This document shows, piece by piece, positions 17,139 to 26,206 of a stretch of DNA of 64,000 nucleotides. The translations under genes were made by a program, and so were the position numbers. The stretch is from Rheinheimera sp. SA_1 (GTDB taxonomy: Bacteria; Pseudomonadota; Gammaproteobacteria; Enterobacterales; Alteromonadaceae). Under the pieces are notes generated by a model that saw nothing but the letters and a program-made list of their open reading frames with translations, did no database searches and had not been told where the DNA came from. Where the stretch lies: NCBI RefSeq assembly GCF_001669775.1, contig NZ_LXWK01000020.1, positions 62,001-126,000 on the forward strand, given 5' to 3'. Every line of letters starts with the position of its first letter. The first letter of the stretch is position 1.

Positions 17139-18158
17139 TTAGCCTGCCAGATCCAAATCCGCATAATGACTAGCGGCAACATCGCGGTGCGAACGCAAAC
17201 GGCCTTTCAGCACATTCTGTCCAACCTGATAAAACAACGGGTTACGTGGATCAGAAGCCGGGCCTTTGGCTTCAGCGGCTAAATGTGATGGCAGCTGTAA
17301 TAGCGGTACTGTGGCATCCAGCTGCGCTGCCATAAAAAAGGCACAGGAATAACGCTCGATACCGGCCACCGGACTGGTGACTCGGTGTAAGGTCGCTTTT
17401 AAGTAGCCGTTGGAGGCCAATTCCAGCAATTCGCCGATGTTCACCACAAAAGCACCGGGTAATGGTGCAGCGCCAACCCAACCATCGTCGGTCAATACTT
17501 CTAAGCCGGATTGATCAGCTTGCAATACCAGCGTCAGATAACCTGGATCTTTGTGGGCGCCAACCCCTTGTTTACTGCTGCTGGCTTGTTGGCCCGGGTA
17601 GCGAATAAGTTTCATATGCTGGTAAGGACCTGCAGCAATGGTCGGTTGTAGCGCATCGGCAGGTAATTCCAGCGCCTGCATAAAAGCACCCAGCAAAGTT
17701 TCTGTTAAATCAGATAGTTGCTGCTGCCAGCCCAGCATTTCGTCTTTAAAACCCGGCATAGCCTCTGGCCACTGATTTGGGCCAATCAGCCGGCGCCACG
17801 GCTCTGTTGATTCTGGTAAGCCGCTGACAATGTCTTCGCGCATGATGTCGAATTGTTCACGTTGATCGGGCTGGCCGAGTGTTAGCTCACCGGCGACTCC
17901 GGTATAACCACGAAAATGTGGCGAGTGGATCATCTGCACCGCTTTTTTCGCGGCACTTGGCAGGGCAAAAAACTGTTTCGCCAATTGTAATACCTGTTGC
18001 TGGCGATGGTCGCTGATGCCATGACCCACCAGATAAAAGAAGCCGACATCACGGGCGGCGTGGCGCAGCTGCTGTAAAAACAGCGCCTGCTCAGTGGCCG
18101 TTCCGCTCAGCTGACTTAAATCCAGCACTGGTAATTGTGGGCGCGTAACAATATGCAT
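17139..18158 (-). CDS. Isopenicillin-N-synthase-like 2OG-Fe(II) dioxygenase
   Basis: 339 residues. An N-terminal non-heme dioxygenase domain (PVLDLSQLSG..., FYLVGHGI) is followed by the 2OG-Fe(II) oxygenase core. The iron ligands are visible as HKD in VGAHKDPGYL (about residue 200) and the His of ATLHRVTSP; the 2-oxoglutarate-binding Arg...Ser is in ERYSCAFF. GGAG is six bases before the ATG at 18158, and a GTG one codon upstream is too close to it. Bacterial members of this family act on small molecules, and some are annotated as ethylene-forming or flavonol-synthase-like; no substrate can be assigned here. It is on the same strand as the PLP enzyme but 169 bases apart, so probably separate. 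Confidence 0.88.
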   Translation of the reverse strand: MHIVTRPQLPVLDLSQLSGTATEQALFLQQLRHAARDVGFFYLVGHGISDHRQQQVLQLAKQFFALPSAAKKAVQMIHSPHFRGYTGVAGELTLGQPDQREQFDIMREDIVSGLPESTEPWRRLIGPNQWPEAMPGFKDEMLGWQQQLSDLTETLLGAFMQALELPADALQPTIAAGPYQHMKLIRYPGQQASSSKQGVGAHKDPGYLTLVLQADQSGLEVLTDDGWVGAAPLPGAFVVNIGELLELASNGYLKATLHRVTSPVAGIERYSCAFFMAAQLDATVPLLQLPSHLAAEAKGPASDPRNPLFYQVGQNVLKGRLRSHRDVAASHYADLDLAG

Positions 18159-18927
18159 CACAGACTCCGACTCTCAACATCGACCACAACAAGCTGCGAT
18201 TACAGCCATGCCGGTCATTCAATGAGCGCATTTAATCAGGCTGTCTTCCGATAAAACATGACCAAAACTCTCTGATTAAGTTTTTTTTGATATAAGCAGA
18301 TGGCTGGATAGATAGCAGTTTTAATAACTAAAGTAGTTTTGTAAGGTTGGACGGATTTTTTGGGTGAATGCCTGACAGCAGAATAAGCCGCACAGGAAAT
18401 GATTTCAGAGTAACACTATGAAAAAGTTACATATTTTATGGTAATTAAACATGGATGCTCGTGAATCAAAGCTCTCTTGACGCCCAGCTATTTAGCCGTC
18501 TGCTTACAACTAAAAGATCTGTAATAGCTGAATTATTGCTAAAGGGCCTCAGTCTGCTGATCAATCTCCCCTATAGGATTTGCCAGGAAAAGGACCTTGA
18601 AATGGTGGCTGCGACTTTAGCCATCTTTGTCGCGCCATTTCATACTGTTCTTTGTGAACCAGGTGGGGGTAAAGGTTGTATTTGTTTAACAGACAGATAT
18701 TGAGTTGTATTTAAAAGCGATTTTGGGTACAGCTCAGCGGCATCCGGGAAGATGTCATGCAACAACGAATAAAGGACTATGGATGGACAGTTTGGTGGTG
18801 AATACTCAATTCGCCTTGATGGTAAAGCGCGGCGCAATCTGTAAAAAAACTGCTGGTGTGAAGCTTTGTTGAGCCATTTTTTAGAAAGCTAACCTTTGGC
18901 TGCGGTGCTCCATTACGTTTTTTCATA
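18159..18927. other. Gap of about 770 bases without a supported gene
   Basis: Short frames occur on both strands (for example 18455-18703 +) but lack ribosome sites, recognisable motifs or gene-like composition. The DNA is AT-rich, with a T-run at 18282-18290. It precedes a lipoprotein gene whose start is unclear, so it may hold that gene's promoter or decayed coding sequence. Confidence 0.4.
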
Positions 18928-19881
18928 TTGCTGCTCACTGTGCTTTTGGCATTATCAGCATGTTCGTTGCGACCTGATCCAGAGCAAATGCTGAGTTCCG
19001 TGATGGCTAAAGAGTTTCCTATGAAAAAAACGGACTCGGTACAGAAAGTGTCATTACATGCAGTGATGCATTACCGTTCGTTTTTTCATAACGACTTTTA
19101 CACAGTGTCTTTTTATCCCGGTAAAGATGGCGCATTGCATCCCTATCAAAGGCAAGATCTACAACTGTTATGGCATAGTCCGCTGCAACAGTTTGATGTA
19201 ACTATTCAGTATGATGAAACCCTGCAGCACTGTGCAAAACAGCTGCAGCAAGTGCCTTTGGCGCAATATTTTCCGGTTGAGTACTTGATGTCAGAAAGCC
19301 AGCGCTTACCTTTGACGATTGTGCTGACCGGGCAATCCACTTTTGCTACGCTGAACCCTATAGATCCCAAAAAACCGATGCTTCGTTTTGTATTTCGTTA
19401 TTCATGTGATAACTCGGATCCCAGAGAGTTTTTTCTTGGGATGACCGGTACGGTTTACCATGAAACTGTGCATTATTTTCAGCAACATGATAGTGGACGC
19501 TATGACCGGTATTATCCGGCACATCATGATACCGCGCGGCAACAGGCGATATTGCGGGAAGCGGTTGCAAAGATTCAAGGGGCTTGCGCACAGTTGCTAG
19601 CTCCCATCTTTACTTCAATGTTGATCACCAAACCCACAGATCACAGCCGACTTGTACTTGCTGACACTCCGGACAATGCTGCGCAACATTCTATAGCCGG
19701 AGGCTTGCTTGGCATCATTTGGCTTGGACGTTTTATCGACAACGAAGGCTTTATTCACAAAACCAATACCGCCCAATATGAACAGGTGCGGGCAGCTTGT
19801 AGTGCGGATAGTAGCGAGTTGATTCAACAGGCTGCAGCTATTGTTGCTGAGCGGGTTATTGCTAAAGCACCTGCTGACTAG
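18928..19881 (+). CDS. Unrecognised lipoprotein with HExxH motif (about 317 aa)
   Basis: The protein has a lipobox ALSAC at its extreme N-terminus and the motif VYHETVHYFQQH at residues 176-187 (H178, E179, H182), the HExxH pattern of zinc metallopeptidases. A possible third ligand is the Glu in LREAVAKI further on. No known peptidase family is recognised, so activity is inference. The start is odd: TTG 18928 leaves only eleven residues before the lipid Cys and no ribosome site is seen, yet the same frame is open back to 18862 and encodes a perfect basic n-region (RKLTFG...LRFFILLL) with no ATG, GTG or TTG. The true start may be a rare codon, or an upstream start was lost by mutation. A 25-bp palindrome follows the gene. 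Confidence 0.7.
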   Translation: MLLTVLLALSACSLRPDPEQMLSSVMAKEFPMKKTDSVQKVSLHAVMHYRSFFHNDFYTVSFYPGKDGALHPYQRQDLQLLWHSPLQQFDVTIQYDETLQHCAKQLQQVPLAQYFPVEYLMSESQRLPLTIVLTGQSTFATLNPIDPKKPMLRFVFRYSCDNSDPREFFLGMTGTVYHETVHYFQQHDSGRYDRYYPAHHDTARQQAILREAVAKIQGACAQLLAPIFTSMLITKPTDHSRLVLADTPDNAAQHSIAGGLLGIIWLGRFIDNEGFIHKTNTAQYEQVRAACSADSSELIQQAAAIVAERVIAKAPAD

Positions 19882-19894
19882 GTTTGTTAATTTC

Positions 19895-19948
19895 GGGGGT
19901 CAGAGTTAATTGTTAACAGAATGCTGTTAACAATTAACTCTGACCCCC
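19895..19948. repeat. Perfect 25-bp inverted repeat with 4-base loop
   Basis: The left arm 19895-19919 begins GGGGGTCAGAGTTAATTG; the right arm 19924-19948 is its exact complement, with the loop AATG. It sits 14 bases after the lipoprotein stop and just before the terminator of the TonB receptor gene. A GGGGTCAGAGT head is, from memory, common next to RAYT-type transposase genes in gammaproteobacteria, and a RAYT relic is present at 55380-55668. A REP-like element is likely; it could also end transcription. Confidence 0.75.
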
Positions 19949-19955
19949 AAATAAA

Positions 19956-19983
19956 AAGCCCTGCCAGTTTCCGGGCAGGGCTT
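19956..19983 (-). terminator. Intrinsic terminator of TonB receptor gene
   Basis: AAGCCCTGCC (19956-19965) pairs with GGCAGGGCTT (19974-19983). Read on the minus strand the stem is followed by TTTTTAT, 25 bases after the receptor stop codon. Confidence 0.8.
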
Positions 19984-20007
19984 GTGTCGACCTTCAAAAA
20001 AACGAAG

Positions 20008-22866
20008 TTACATTTTAAACGACACAGTGCTATAGAACAGCTGGCCGATATTGTCGTAGCTGGCTGAACCGGTACCGGTGCCGGTGGTGACACCTGGCAG
20101 GTTGCGGTCAAACAGGTTGTCGATGCCGACAGTCCATTTCACACCGCTGCTGAATTCATAACCCAGGCTGATGTCACTCACAAAGTAACTGCCGTAGTTC
20201 ATGATGTCCGACGGATCCGGGTTAATCGCCAGTGACTGATCAGTATACAGGCTGATACCGCTTAAATGACGGGTCTTCCAGGTTGCAGTCCAGGCATCGC
20301 GGTTATAAGCCACGCTGTAGTTTTCCTGCCAGGTCGCTTCACCTTCTGTACCAGCGCGCTGTTCAAATTCAGCCGGGTTGTTCTGGAACGAGAAAGTTTT
20401 GCGTGAATCGAGGTAAGTACCAACCACTTTGGTTTTAACCCGGCCACCGGCAACATCAAAATCGTAACCCAGTTCGAAGTCGACACCTTCAGCGGTTTGT
20501 GCGGCCACGTTCAGCGTGCTTGACGTGATCAGTTCCAGCTCTTTGCTGGTTGGATCACGAACGATTTGCTGACAGAACACATTGTTAATACCGTTTGCTG
20601 AATCAACACACTTGTTGACCACGTTTTGTGCAGAAACAGTGTCGATAGCGTCGTCAATTTCAATCGACCAATAGTCGACGGTCAGTGTCGCGTTTTCAAT
20701 CCACTCCGGCTGATAGACAAAACCAATGGTGTAGCTGTCTGACTCTTCTGCTTTCAGATTGCTGTTACCACCGGACAGGCCTTCAATGCTGCTGCCGGTT
20801 GCAGTGGACACAAACTGCGCCGGAACCCCTAAAGCGGCACAGTTAGTGACGCGGTTGGCGCTTTGCTTGTAACGGATATCACAAGGATCGCTGACGCGGA
20901 AGAAGGTCTGATTCAGTGGACGATACAGCTCACCAATGTTTGGCGCGCGCAGAGCGACTGAATAGGTGCTGCGGATCCGTAATTCGTCGGTCATTGTCCA
21001 GTCCAGACCGGTTTTCCAGCTGGTGGCTTCACCGATGGTGCTGTAATCGGCATAACGGGCAGCGGCATCAAAGGTCAGATCCTGGAATGGACCCACATCG
21101 CTCAGCAGCGGCACTGTCACTTCTGCGAACATTTCTTTGACGTGGAACTTACCGTGGGTGGCTTGCAGTGCGTTCAGGAAAGTTGCACCTGTGGCGGCAA
21201 AAGCATCCGGCACGTTATCGCTTTGTTCATGACGGTATTCCACGCCACCAGCAAAACCGATGCCACCGGCTGGTAAGTCATACAGGTTGCTGTTGGCAAA
21301 AGATGTACCGACAACCCGTTGTTTAATCTTCGCTTCTGAAAAAGCTGTGGTGTTAAACCAGTTCGCTGCAGCCTGGTTCACTGCGCCGTTACCGAACACA
21401 GACGTCGGCACACAACCGGCGGCACGAGCGGCCACATCACGGCAAACGATCTGGCCGTTGACGTTAATGGCATCAATCGATTGCGCCCAGTTTTTCCGGA
21501 TCAGGTTGTTGAAGTTTTTCTGTTTCAGCGTGGTCTGGCCATGCGTCACAAAGCTATCAATTGACCAGTCGTCGTTCAGCTGACCTTTCAGGCCCAGGTT
21601 AAACTGATCGGTGATCCGGGTGTTTTCTTCCTTGCGACGGCCCGCATCTTTGTTAAAGCGGTGTACGCTGATAGTCTGCTTGTTGCTGGCATCCATCAAC
21701 GCGCCCAGGCTTGGGCTGACAAAAGCGTTGTCGCGCTGGATCACCAGTGCTGAACCGTATTCAAAAAACGATGGTTGACGATCGGTGTAACCTTCATTCA
21801 CCACGTGTTTGGCTGAAGCGCTCAGCGTCATTTCCGGCGTCAGGTCATAATCGCCTTTCAGGTTGAAGCTGTAACGATCAAAGTTTGGCTGTAAATCGTC
21901 GTAATCACGCAGGTTCAACAGTTCACAGTTCTGACAGGCTGTATCAGACGCAAACACGGTACCCATCTGCTGTGGACGCACTGAACCGTCCGGGTTAAAG
22001 GTATACCAAACTTTGTTCAGCAGGAAGTTACCGTTGACTGAACTGTCGTAATAACCGGCATTTGGTAAGGTAATGCGGTCAGGCACGCCATCATGAATGG
22101 TATTGCCAGCGGCATCTTTTTGCGTTTCTTTGTTGGCAGGGTTGGTCACGGCAAACCACGGCGTGCGGGTCAGGCTGCGATCGTTGGCATTCATACCATC
22201 CTGAGTGGCGAAATCAGCAGCAAAAGCCACGTTGCCATCGCCATTGGCGATATCCTGACCGTAAGAGAAGGTCAGTTTCTGGTTGTGGTACGGATTGTCA
22301 TTGGCCTTGCTGGCAGTGGCTGAAACGTCCAGACCCTGAATATTTTTCTTCAGTTTGAAGTTCACCACGCCTGTGACAGCATCAGCACCATAGATGGCCG
22401 AAGCGCCACCGGTGATAATTTCAACACTTTCCACCCAGGCGGTTGGAATGGTGTTGGTATCGACAGAGGCCGTACCGGCACTGCTAGCCACATGACGTTT
22501 GCCATCAACCAGCACCAGAGTACGGGAAGTGCCCATACCACGTAAATCCAGTAAGCTTAAACCGGCCGTGCCAATTGAATTACCTGAGTTGGCCAGAGAG
22601 TAAGTAGAGGCCAGAGCTGGCAGCTCGTTTAAGGCTTCACCGATATTCAGCGCGCCGGTTTCCAGCAGTTCAGCACCACTGATCGATGTGACTGGAGAAG
22701 GAGAAATAGCGCCTTCGCGCATAATCCGGGACCCGGTAACTTGCACCCGCTCAACGGCGGCTTCAGTTTGTTGGGCAACAACGGCTGTGCTCAGCAAAGT
22801 GCTGGCAGCGGCTGCCGAATACAGACTCAGTCTGATTGCTTGGTTTAATATTGGACGACGAAACAT
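20008..22866 (-). CDS. TonB-dependent outer-membrane receptor (952 aa)
   Basis: An active-transport receptor of the outer membrane. The signal peptide (MFRRPILNQAIRLSLYSAAA..., cleaved near VVAQQ) is followed by a TonB-box-like stretch (ERVQVTGSRI) and the plug domain (PSPVTSISGAELLETGA... GASAIYGADAVTGVVNF). The beta-barrel of about 750 residues ends in alternating aromatic/hydrophobic strands (LFYSTVSFKM). The motif VTGSRI and the size fit the large carbohydrate/peptide receptor group common in Alteromonadales rather than siderophore receptors, but the substrate is not evident; no degradative enzyme or SusD-like partner is adjacent. ATG 22866 is preferred; a GTG two codons upstream lies on the GAGG ribosome site. 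An intrinsic terminator follows. Confidence 0.93.
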   Translation of the reverse strand: MFRRPILNQAIRLSLYSAAAASTLLSTAVVAQQTEAAVERVQVTGSRIMREGAISPSPVTSISGAELLETGALNIGEALNELPALASTYSLANSGNSIGTAGLSLLDLRGMGTSRTLVLVDGKRHVASSAGTASVDTNTIPTAWVESVEIITGGASAIYGADAVTGVVNFKLKKNIQGLDVSATASKANDNPYHNQKLTFSYGQDIANGDGNVAFAADFATQDGMNANDRSLTRTPWFAVTNPANKETQKDAAGNTIHDGVPDRITLPNAGYYDSSVNGNFLLNKVWYTFNPDGSVRPQQMGTVFASDTACQNCELLNLRDYDDLQPNFDRYSFNLKGDYDLTPEMTLSASAKHVVNEGYTDRQPSFFEYGSALVIQRDNAFVSPSLGALMDASNKQTISVHRFNKDAGRRKEENTRITDQFNLGLKGQLNDDWSIDSFVTHGQTTLKQKNFNNLIRKNWAQSIDAINVNGQIVCRDVAARAAGCVPTSVFGNGAVNQAAANWFNTTAFSEAKIKQRVVGTSFANSNLYDLPAGGIGFAGGVEYRHEQSDNVPDAFAATGATFLNALQATHGKFHVKEMFAEVTVPLLSDVGPFQDLTFDAAARYADYSTIGEATSWKTGLDWTMTDELRIRSTYSVALRAPNIGELYRPLNQTFFRVSDPCDIRYKQSANRVTNCAALGVPAQFVSTATGSSIEGLSGGNSNLKAEESDSYTIGFVYQPEWIENATLTVDYWSIEIDDAIDTVSAQNVVNKCVDSANGINNVFCQQIVRDPTSKELELITSSTLNVAAQTAEGVDFELGYDFDVAGGRVKTKVVGTYLDSRKTFSFQNNPAEFEQRAGTEGEATWQENYSVAYNRDAWTATWKTRHLSGISLYTDQSLAINPDPSDIMNYGSYFVSDISLGYEFSSGVKWTVGIDNLFDRNLPGVTTGTGTGSASYDNIGQLFYSTVSFKM

Positions 22867-23275
22867 GTACACCTCAAATTGTCGAAATTAGTTGCGCTAG
22901 TGAAAGACCAATTTCAGCTTTTTAGTACCTGGAAATAACACAAAACGTGCCCCGGTTTTCGGGGCGGCGGATTCTATAGAAAAAACCGGCGCTGCCGCCA
23001 AAAATGCGATGGAAATCCGGACTTCCGCAATCAACTGCTGATCAAAACAACAATCCGCATAGCAAATAAACAAAAATTGTCGCTTCTGTGAACAGCGCTT
23101 TCTGGCGATGGGATGACTCGGCAAGACTTGATTTGCATGGTCTTGCTGAGTTTCAAAGCGCAGGTTAGCTGCAGCAGCATTCGATGAATTGGCATGGTAT
23201 TTATTGAATCGGTGAGGCGTTGCAACCACTTATTTTGCAATTTGGCTTGGCAAGCAAATGGCTTTCAGCTATAAA

Positions 23276-23289
23276 TGTAAGTGCTTACA
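23276..23289. promoter_or_regulatory. Near-palindrome TGTAAGTGCTTACA (LacI-type operator-like)
   Basis: TGTAAG-TG-CTTACA is a 6+6 inverted repeat resembling LacI-family operators (which usually have CG at the centre). It lies about 410 bases upstream of the TonB receptor, in a 660-base gap without genes. No LacI-type regulator gene is in the window. Low certainty. Confidence 0.3.
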
Positions 23290-23323
23290 TGTGGCTAAAA
23301 ATGCGTATAGAACCGGCATTTTT

Positions 23324-23339
23324 GGTTCCACGTGAAACG
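23324..23339. other. parS: parS-like centromere site
   Basis: GGTTCCACGTGAAACG fits the chromosomal parS consensus reported for Vibrio cholerae chromosome I (NGTTNCACGTGAAACN, recalled) at every defined position. It lies in the 22867-23527 gap, outside genes, where ParB sites are often but not always found. fadBA, pepQ and slt nearby suggest an origin-proximal position, where parS sites concentrate. parAB themselves are not in the window. The only copy noticed here. Confidence 0.65.
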
Positions 23340-23527
23340 CGCTTTTGGTGTGAATATGACCCCGGTTGATCTGGCATGGGCAACAAAGTTGGCTGGTGGT
23401 TATCGCGCTGATTTTGTTTGTCAGATCAACTTTATCTTCCTGAGTGAAATCTGCTCTCCCTCAGTCGCCCTGTTCCCGTTTGTCATCCTCGGAGAACAGG
23501 TGCGGCTGATTTTCTACTGTGAAGTAA

Positions 23528-24112
23528 CTAGCTTTGTTCAGGGAACAGCAAAATCATCTCTGCTGCCGAACAATGGCAATCAAAACCACAACGCACACAG
23601 GCATAACCCTGCAAACTTTCGGCGCGCCATTTATCCGGATGCTCTTTGATCAGCACCCCACCATGCCGGCTGAAATACTTCACCGCCGCATTGCCCGGAC
23701 TTTGTTGCCACAAGTGCGCTAAACCTGCAATCGCACCTTGTTGTTGTAAGGCTGCTATCGAAAGTTGCAGTAATTTTCCGCCAATGCCACTTCCTTGTTG
23801 CGCCGGTGCCACGGTATTACATTTAAAATAAGCGACTTTTTCCGGTGGCACTGGCCATAAGTCCGGGCTACACCATTGATCTAAAACCCATTGTCCTGCC
23901 GCAAATGCCAGCCGGAATCCCACCAACTGGTTCGCATCCGCATAAGCGACAAAACTGGCATTTTGCTGCTGCACCAAACCACGGTCGAAATATTGTTGCA
24001 GGACTGCGGGTGTCAGATAACCATCACCATGCACCAGATTGCCAAGTTGCAACACCGCAGCAAAATCTTCGGGCTGCATCGGTCGGTAGTGGATGTTGTT
24101 GATTGTATTCAT
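23528..24112 (-). CDS. GNAT-family acetyltransferase (194 aa)
   Basis: A cytosolic N-acetyltransferase of unknown substrate. The N-terminus IHYRPMQPEDFAAVLQLGN is the typical first strand and helix of GNAT. The acetyl-CoA pyrophosphate-binding signature appears as VAPAQQGSGIGGKLLQLSI (about residues 115-133), followed by AAVKYFSRHGGVLI, the usual strand 5/strand 6 region. The start at 24112 (MNTINNIHY) is chosen over a TTG eight codons upstream because the extension carries no family sequence; no clear ribosome site is seen for either. It is divergent from the oxidoreductase gene at 24234, with about 120 bases between, so the two may share a control region. Confidence 0.82.
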   Translation of the reverse strand: MNTINNIHYRPMQPEDFAAVLQLGNLVHGDGYLTPAVLQQYFDRGLVQQQNASFVAYADANQLVGFRLAFAAGQWVLDQWCSPDLWPVPPEKVAYFKCNTVAPAQQGSGIGGKLLQLSIAALQQQGAIAGLAHLWQQSPGNAAVKYFSRHGGVLIKEHPDKWRAESLQGYACVRCGFDCHCSAAEMILLFPEQS

Positions 24113-24233
24113 GCTGTGGTCTGAAAGGCTTGGCAAGGTAGGTATATCTTGCCATGATTAGGCGCATAACTACAAAGGGCTCCGCCCTGAATTCCGACTG
24201 ACCCTCAGTAAGCAGATACGAAGCAGACTTCTT

Positions 24234-25604
24234 ATGACAGCAGCAAAAAATCCGGCCAGCGCCATGTACGATCCGATGCACGATATTTTTCCCGGTCAAC
24301 ATCAACCTTACCCTGATAGTTATTGGGCGGCGCAATCTGGTGAGGCGCCGGCCGATGACGGCATGTTAAACGGCGACATCAGTGTAGATGTGGCGATTAT
24401 TGGCGCTGGTTATACCGGGCTTTCCACTGCGTATCATCTGGCGACCGAACATGGTGTGAAAGCCGTGGTGTTGGAAGCCAATCAGACTGCCTGGGGCTGC
24501 AGCGGCCGCAATGCCGGATTTGTGCTGAAGTCCAGTGGGCGTAAACCTTATGCCCAGATGCAAAAACAATGGGGCGATGCGGTGATGCACGGCATTTACC
24601 GCGAGTTTTGTGAAGGTGTGGATACAGTTAAAGCGCTGATTGCCAAAGGGATTGATTGTGATATGCAGCAACCCGGTTATCTGCGGATGGCGCATAAGCC
24701 GTCAATGTGCAAAGTGTTACAAGCGCAAGCCGAATTACAGCAAAAAATGTTTGGCTATCAAGTCGAAGTATTAACGCAGCAACAAGTGCGGCAACAATAT
24801 GTCGGTGATCAACAAGCCTTTGGTGCTTTGCGCTATGCCGATGGTTTTGGGGTCAATCCGTTGAAACTGGCCTGGGGCTATCAACGGCTGGCGCGGGACG
24901 CCGGCGCCCGTATTCACAGTGGTTCACCGGTGATTGACTGGCAGCAACAGGCCGGCAAGCAATTATTGATCACACCATCGGCGCGGGTGCAGGCGAAGAA
25001 AGTGGTGATTGCCACCAATGGCTACACGCCGAAAAACTTTCATGCCGGAGTGCAGGCGCGCACTTTACCGGTGTTATCGCAGATTATCGTCACCGAACCG
25101 TTAACTGCTGAGCAACTGGCAGCCTGTAATTTCCTGACCAGTCACGTGGTGATGGATACCAGAGCCCTGAAATACTATTACCGTAAACTGCCGGATAACC
25201 GGATTTTATTCGGCGGTCGTGGCGCCATTACCGGTAAAGACGCCGCCAATCCATATTACGCTGACCGGTTGCTGCAGGTGTTGCAGCAGAGCTTTCCGGC
25301 TTTGCGGCAAGTTCGTTATCAATATAAATGGTCGGGCTGGGTCTGTATGGCGCTGGATGATATTCCACATATTTATCAAGCAGATGAACGTGGTGATGTG
25401 CTGTACAGCATGGGCTACTGTGGCAGTGGTTTGTCGTTTTCGGTGCAAGCGGGTAAGCGCCTGGCAGAGCGGGTCATGGGCATTGCCCAACCGGCATTGC
25501 CGCTGTATCAAACGGCTTTGCCTAAATTTCCATTGCCAGCGCTGCGTCGGTTGGGACAGTGGGGTTATTTTCATTACGGTAAATATAAAGACCTGTGGTT
25601 TTAA
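24234..25604 (+). CDS. FAD-dependent amine/amino-acid oxidoreductase (DAO family)
   Basis: 456 residues. The FAD dinucleotide motif VDVAIIGAGYTGLSTAYHLA lies near residue 50, followed by VVLEANQTAWGCSGRNAGFV (the GxSGRNxG block of the family). A C-terminal DAO region contains FGGRGAI and a late flavin-binding stretch, YSMGYCGSGLSFSVQAGKRLAE. The layout and length match gamma-glutamylputrescine oxidase (PuuB)-like and related glycine/sarcosine-type oxidases, which oxidise a secondary or primary amine and pass electrons to oxygen. No other putrescine-pathway gene is nearby, so the substrate is open. The first ATG is weakly supported by a ribosome site; in-frame ATGs at codons 11 and 15 are alternatives. 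Confidence 0.88.
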   Translation: MTAAKNPASAMYDPMHDIFPGQHQPYPDSYWAAQSGEAPADDGMLNGDISVDVAIIGAGYTGLSTAYHLATEHGVKAVVLEANQTAWGCSGRNAGFVLKSSGRKPYAQMQKQWGDAVMHGIYREFCEGVDTVKALIAKGIDCDMQQPGYLRMAHKPSMCKVLQAQAELQQKMFGYQVEVLTQQQVRQQYVGDQQAFGALRYADGFGVNPLKLAWGYQRLARDAGARIHSGSPVIDWQQQAGKQLLITPSARVQAKKVVIATNGYTPKNFHAGVQARTLPVLSQIIVTEPLTAEQLAACNFLTSHVVMDTRALKYYYRKLPDNRILFGGRGAITGKDAANPYYADRLLQVLQQSFPALRQVRYQYKWSGWVCMALDDIPHIYQADERGDVLYSMGYCGSGLSFSVQAGKRLAERVMGIAQPALPLYQTALPKFPLPALRRLGQWGYFHYGKYKDLWF

Positions 25605-25870
25605 GGCCGCCACACCGGGAAAGCTCCATCAACACCACAGAAGCAAACCGGCTGCTGATGGTGTGAATTTGCATTAAATCTCAGTTCTGCCGGTCTTATT
25701 GGATGTTTTTTGGCCGGTGCTTGCAAGGCACTCACTTGGTGCCAATCGCCTGGTTTATGGTCAATTCAGGTAAATATGTATAATATTTGTTTATTTAATT
25801 TGCAGTTTTGTGTTGAATTTATGCCGGAATCGGCCTACCATGCCGATCGTAGCTTAATGGAGCAAAGCGC

Positions 25871-26068
25871 ATGATTGTAATGGAACTGTTACCTAATTTT
25901 AATGAACTCTTTGTCGCCTTTGGCGTCCTGTACTTTTGGTACGCGCCATTAATTCTGATTTTCAGCCGCCCCGGACTGAATTTCGCCCAACGTCTGCGTT
26001 GGGGGATCGTCTGTCTGGCCTTGTCGTGGCTGAGTTATTTCTGGTTGAAGCAACAACAAAAAAGTTAA
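25871..26068 (+). CDS. Small two-helix membrane protein (65 aa)
   Basis: GGAG stands eight bases before the ATG, so translation is likely. The protein has two hydrophobic helices (about residues 8-30 and 42-60) joined by a short basic loop (FSRPGLNFAQRLRW) and ends in a Lys/Gln tail. The positive-inside rule puts the loop and C-terminus in the cytoplasm, which would require one helix to be tilted or both ends inside; topology is therefore uncertain. It precedes the ABC-2 permease by 138 bases on the same strand and could be an accessory subunit, but no family is recognised. Confidence 0.65.
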   Translation: MIVMELLPNFNELFVAFGVLYFWYAPLILIFSRPGLNFAQRLRWGIVCLALSWLSYFWLKQQQKS

Positions 26069-26206
26069 TTTGCAGTTATTTTTGCTAAAAAATAGCCGAT
26101 TTGACGGAGTTAAAATTTGGCAGCTATTTATCCTGTTGATTTGTAATGAATATATTTTGGCGCAGCATTTGCTTTCCTCAATTAACTTATTGCTATCAGG
26201 ATCAAC

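Noticed and set aside
18455-18703. 82-codon frame in the gap before the HExxH lipoprotein
   Set aside because: No ribosome site, odd composition, no motif; the last part is G-rich and not protein-like.
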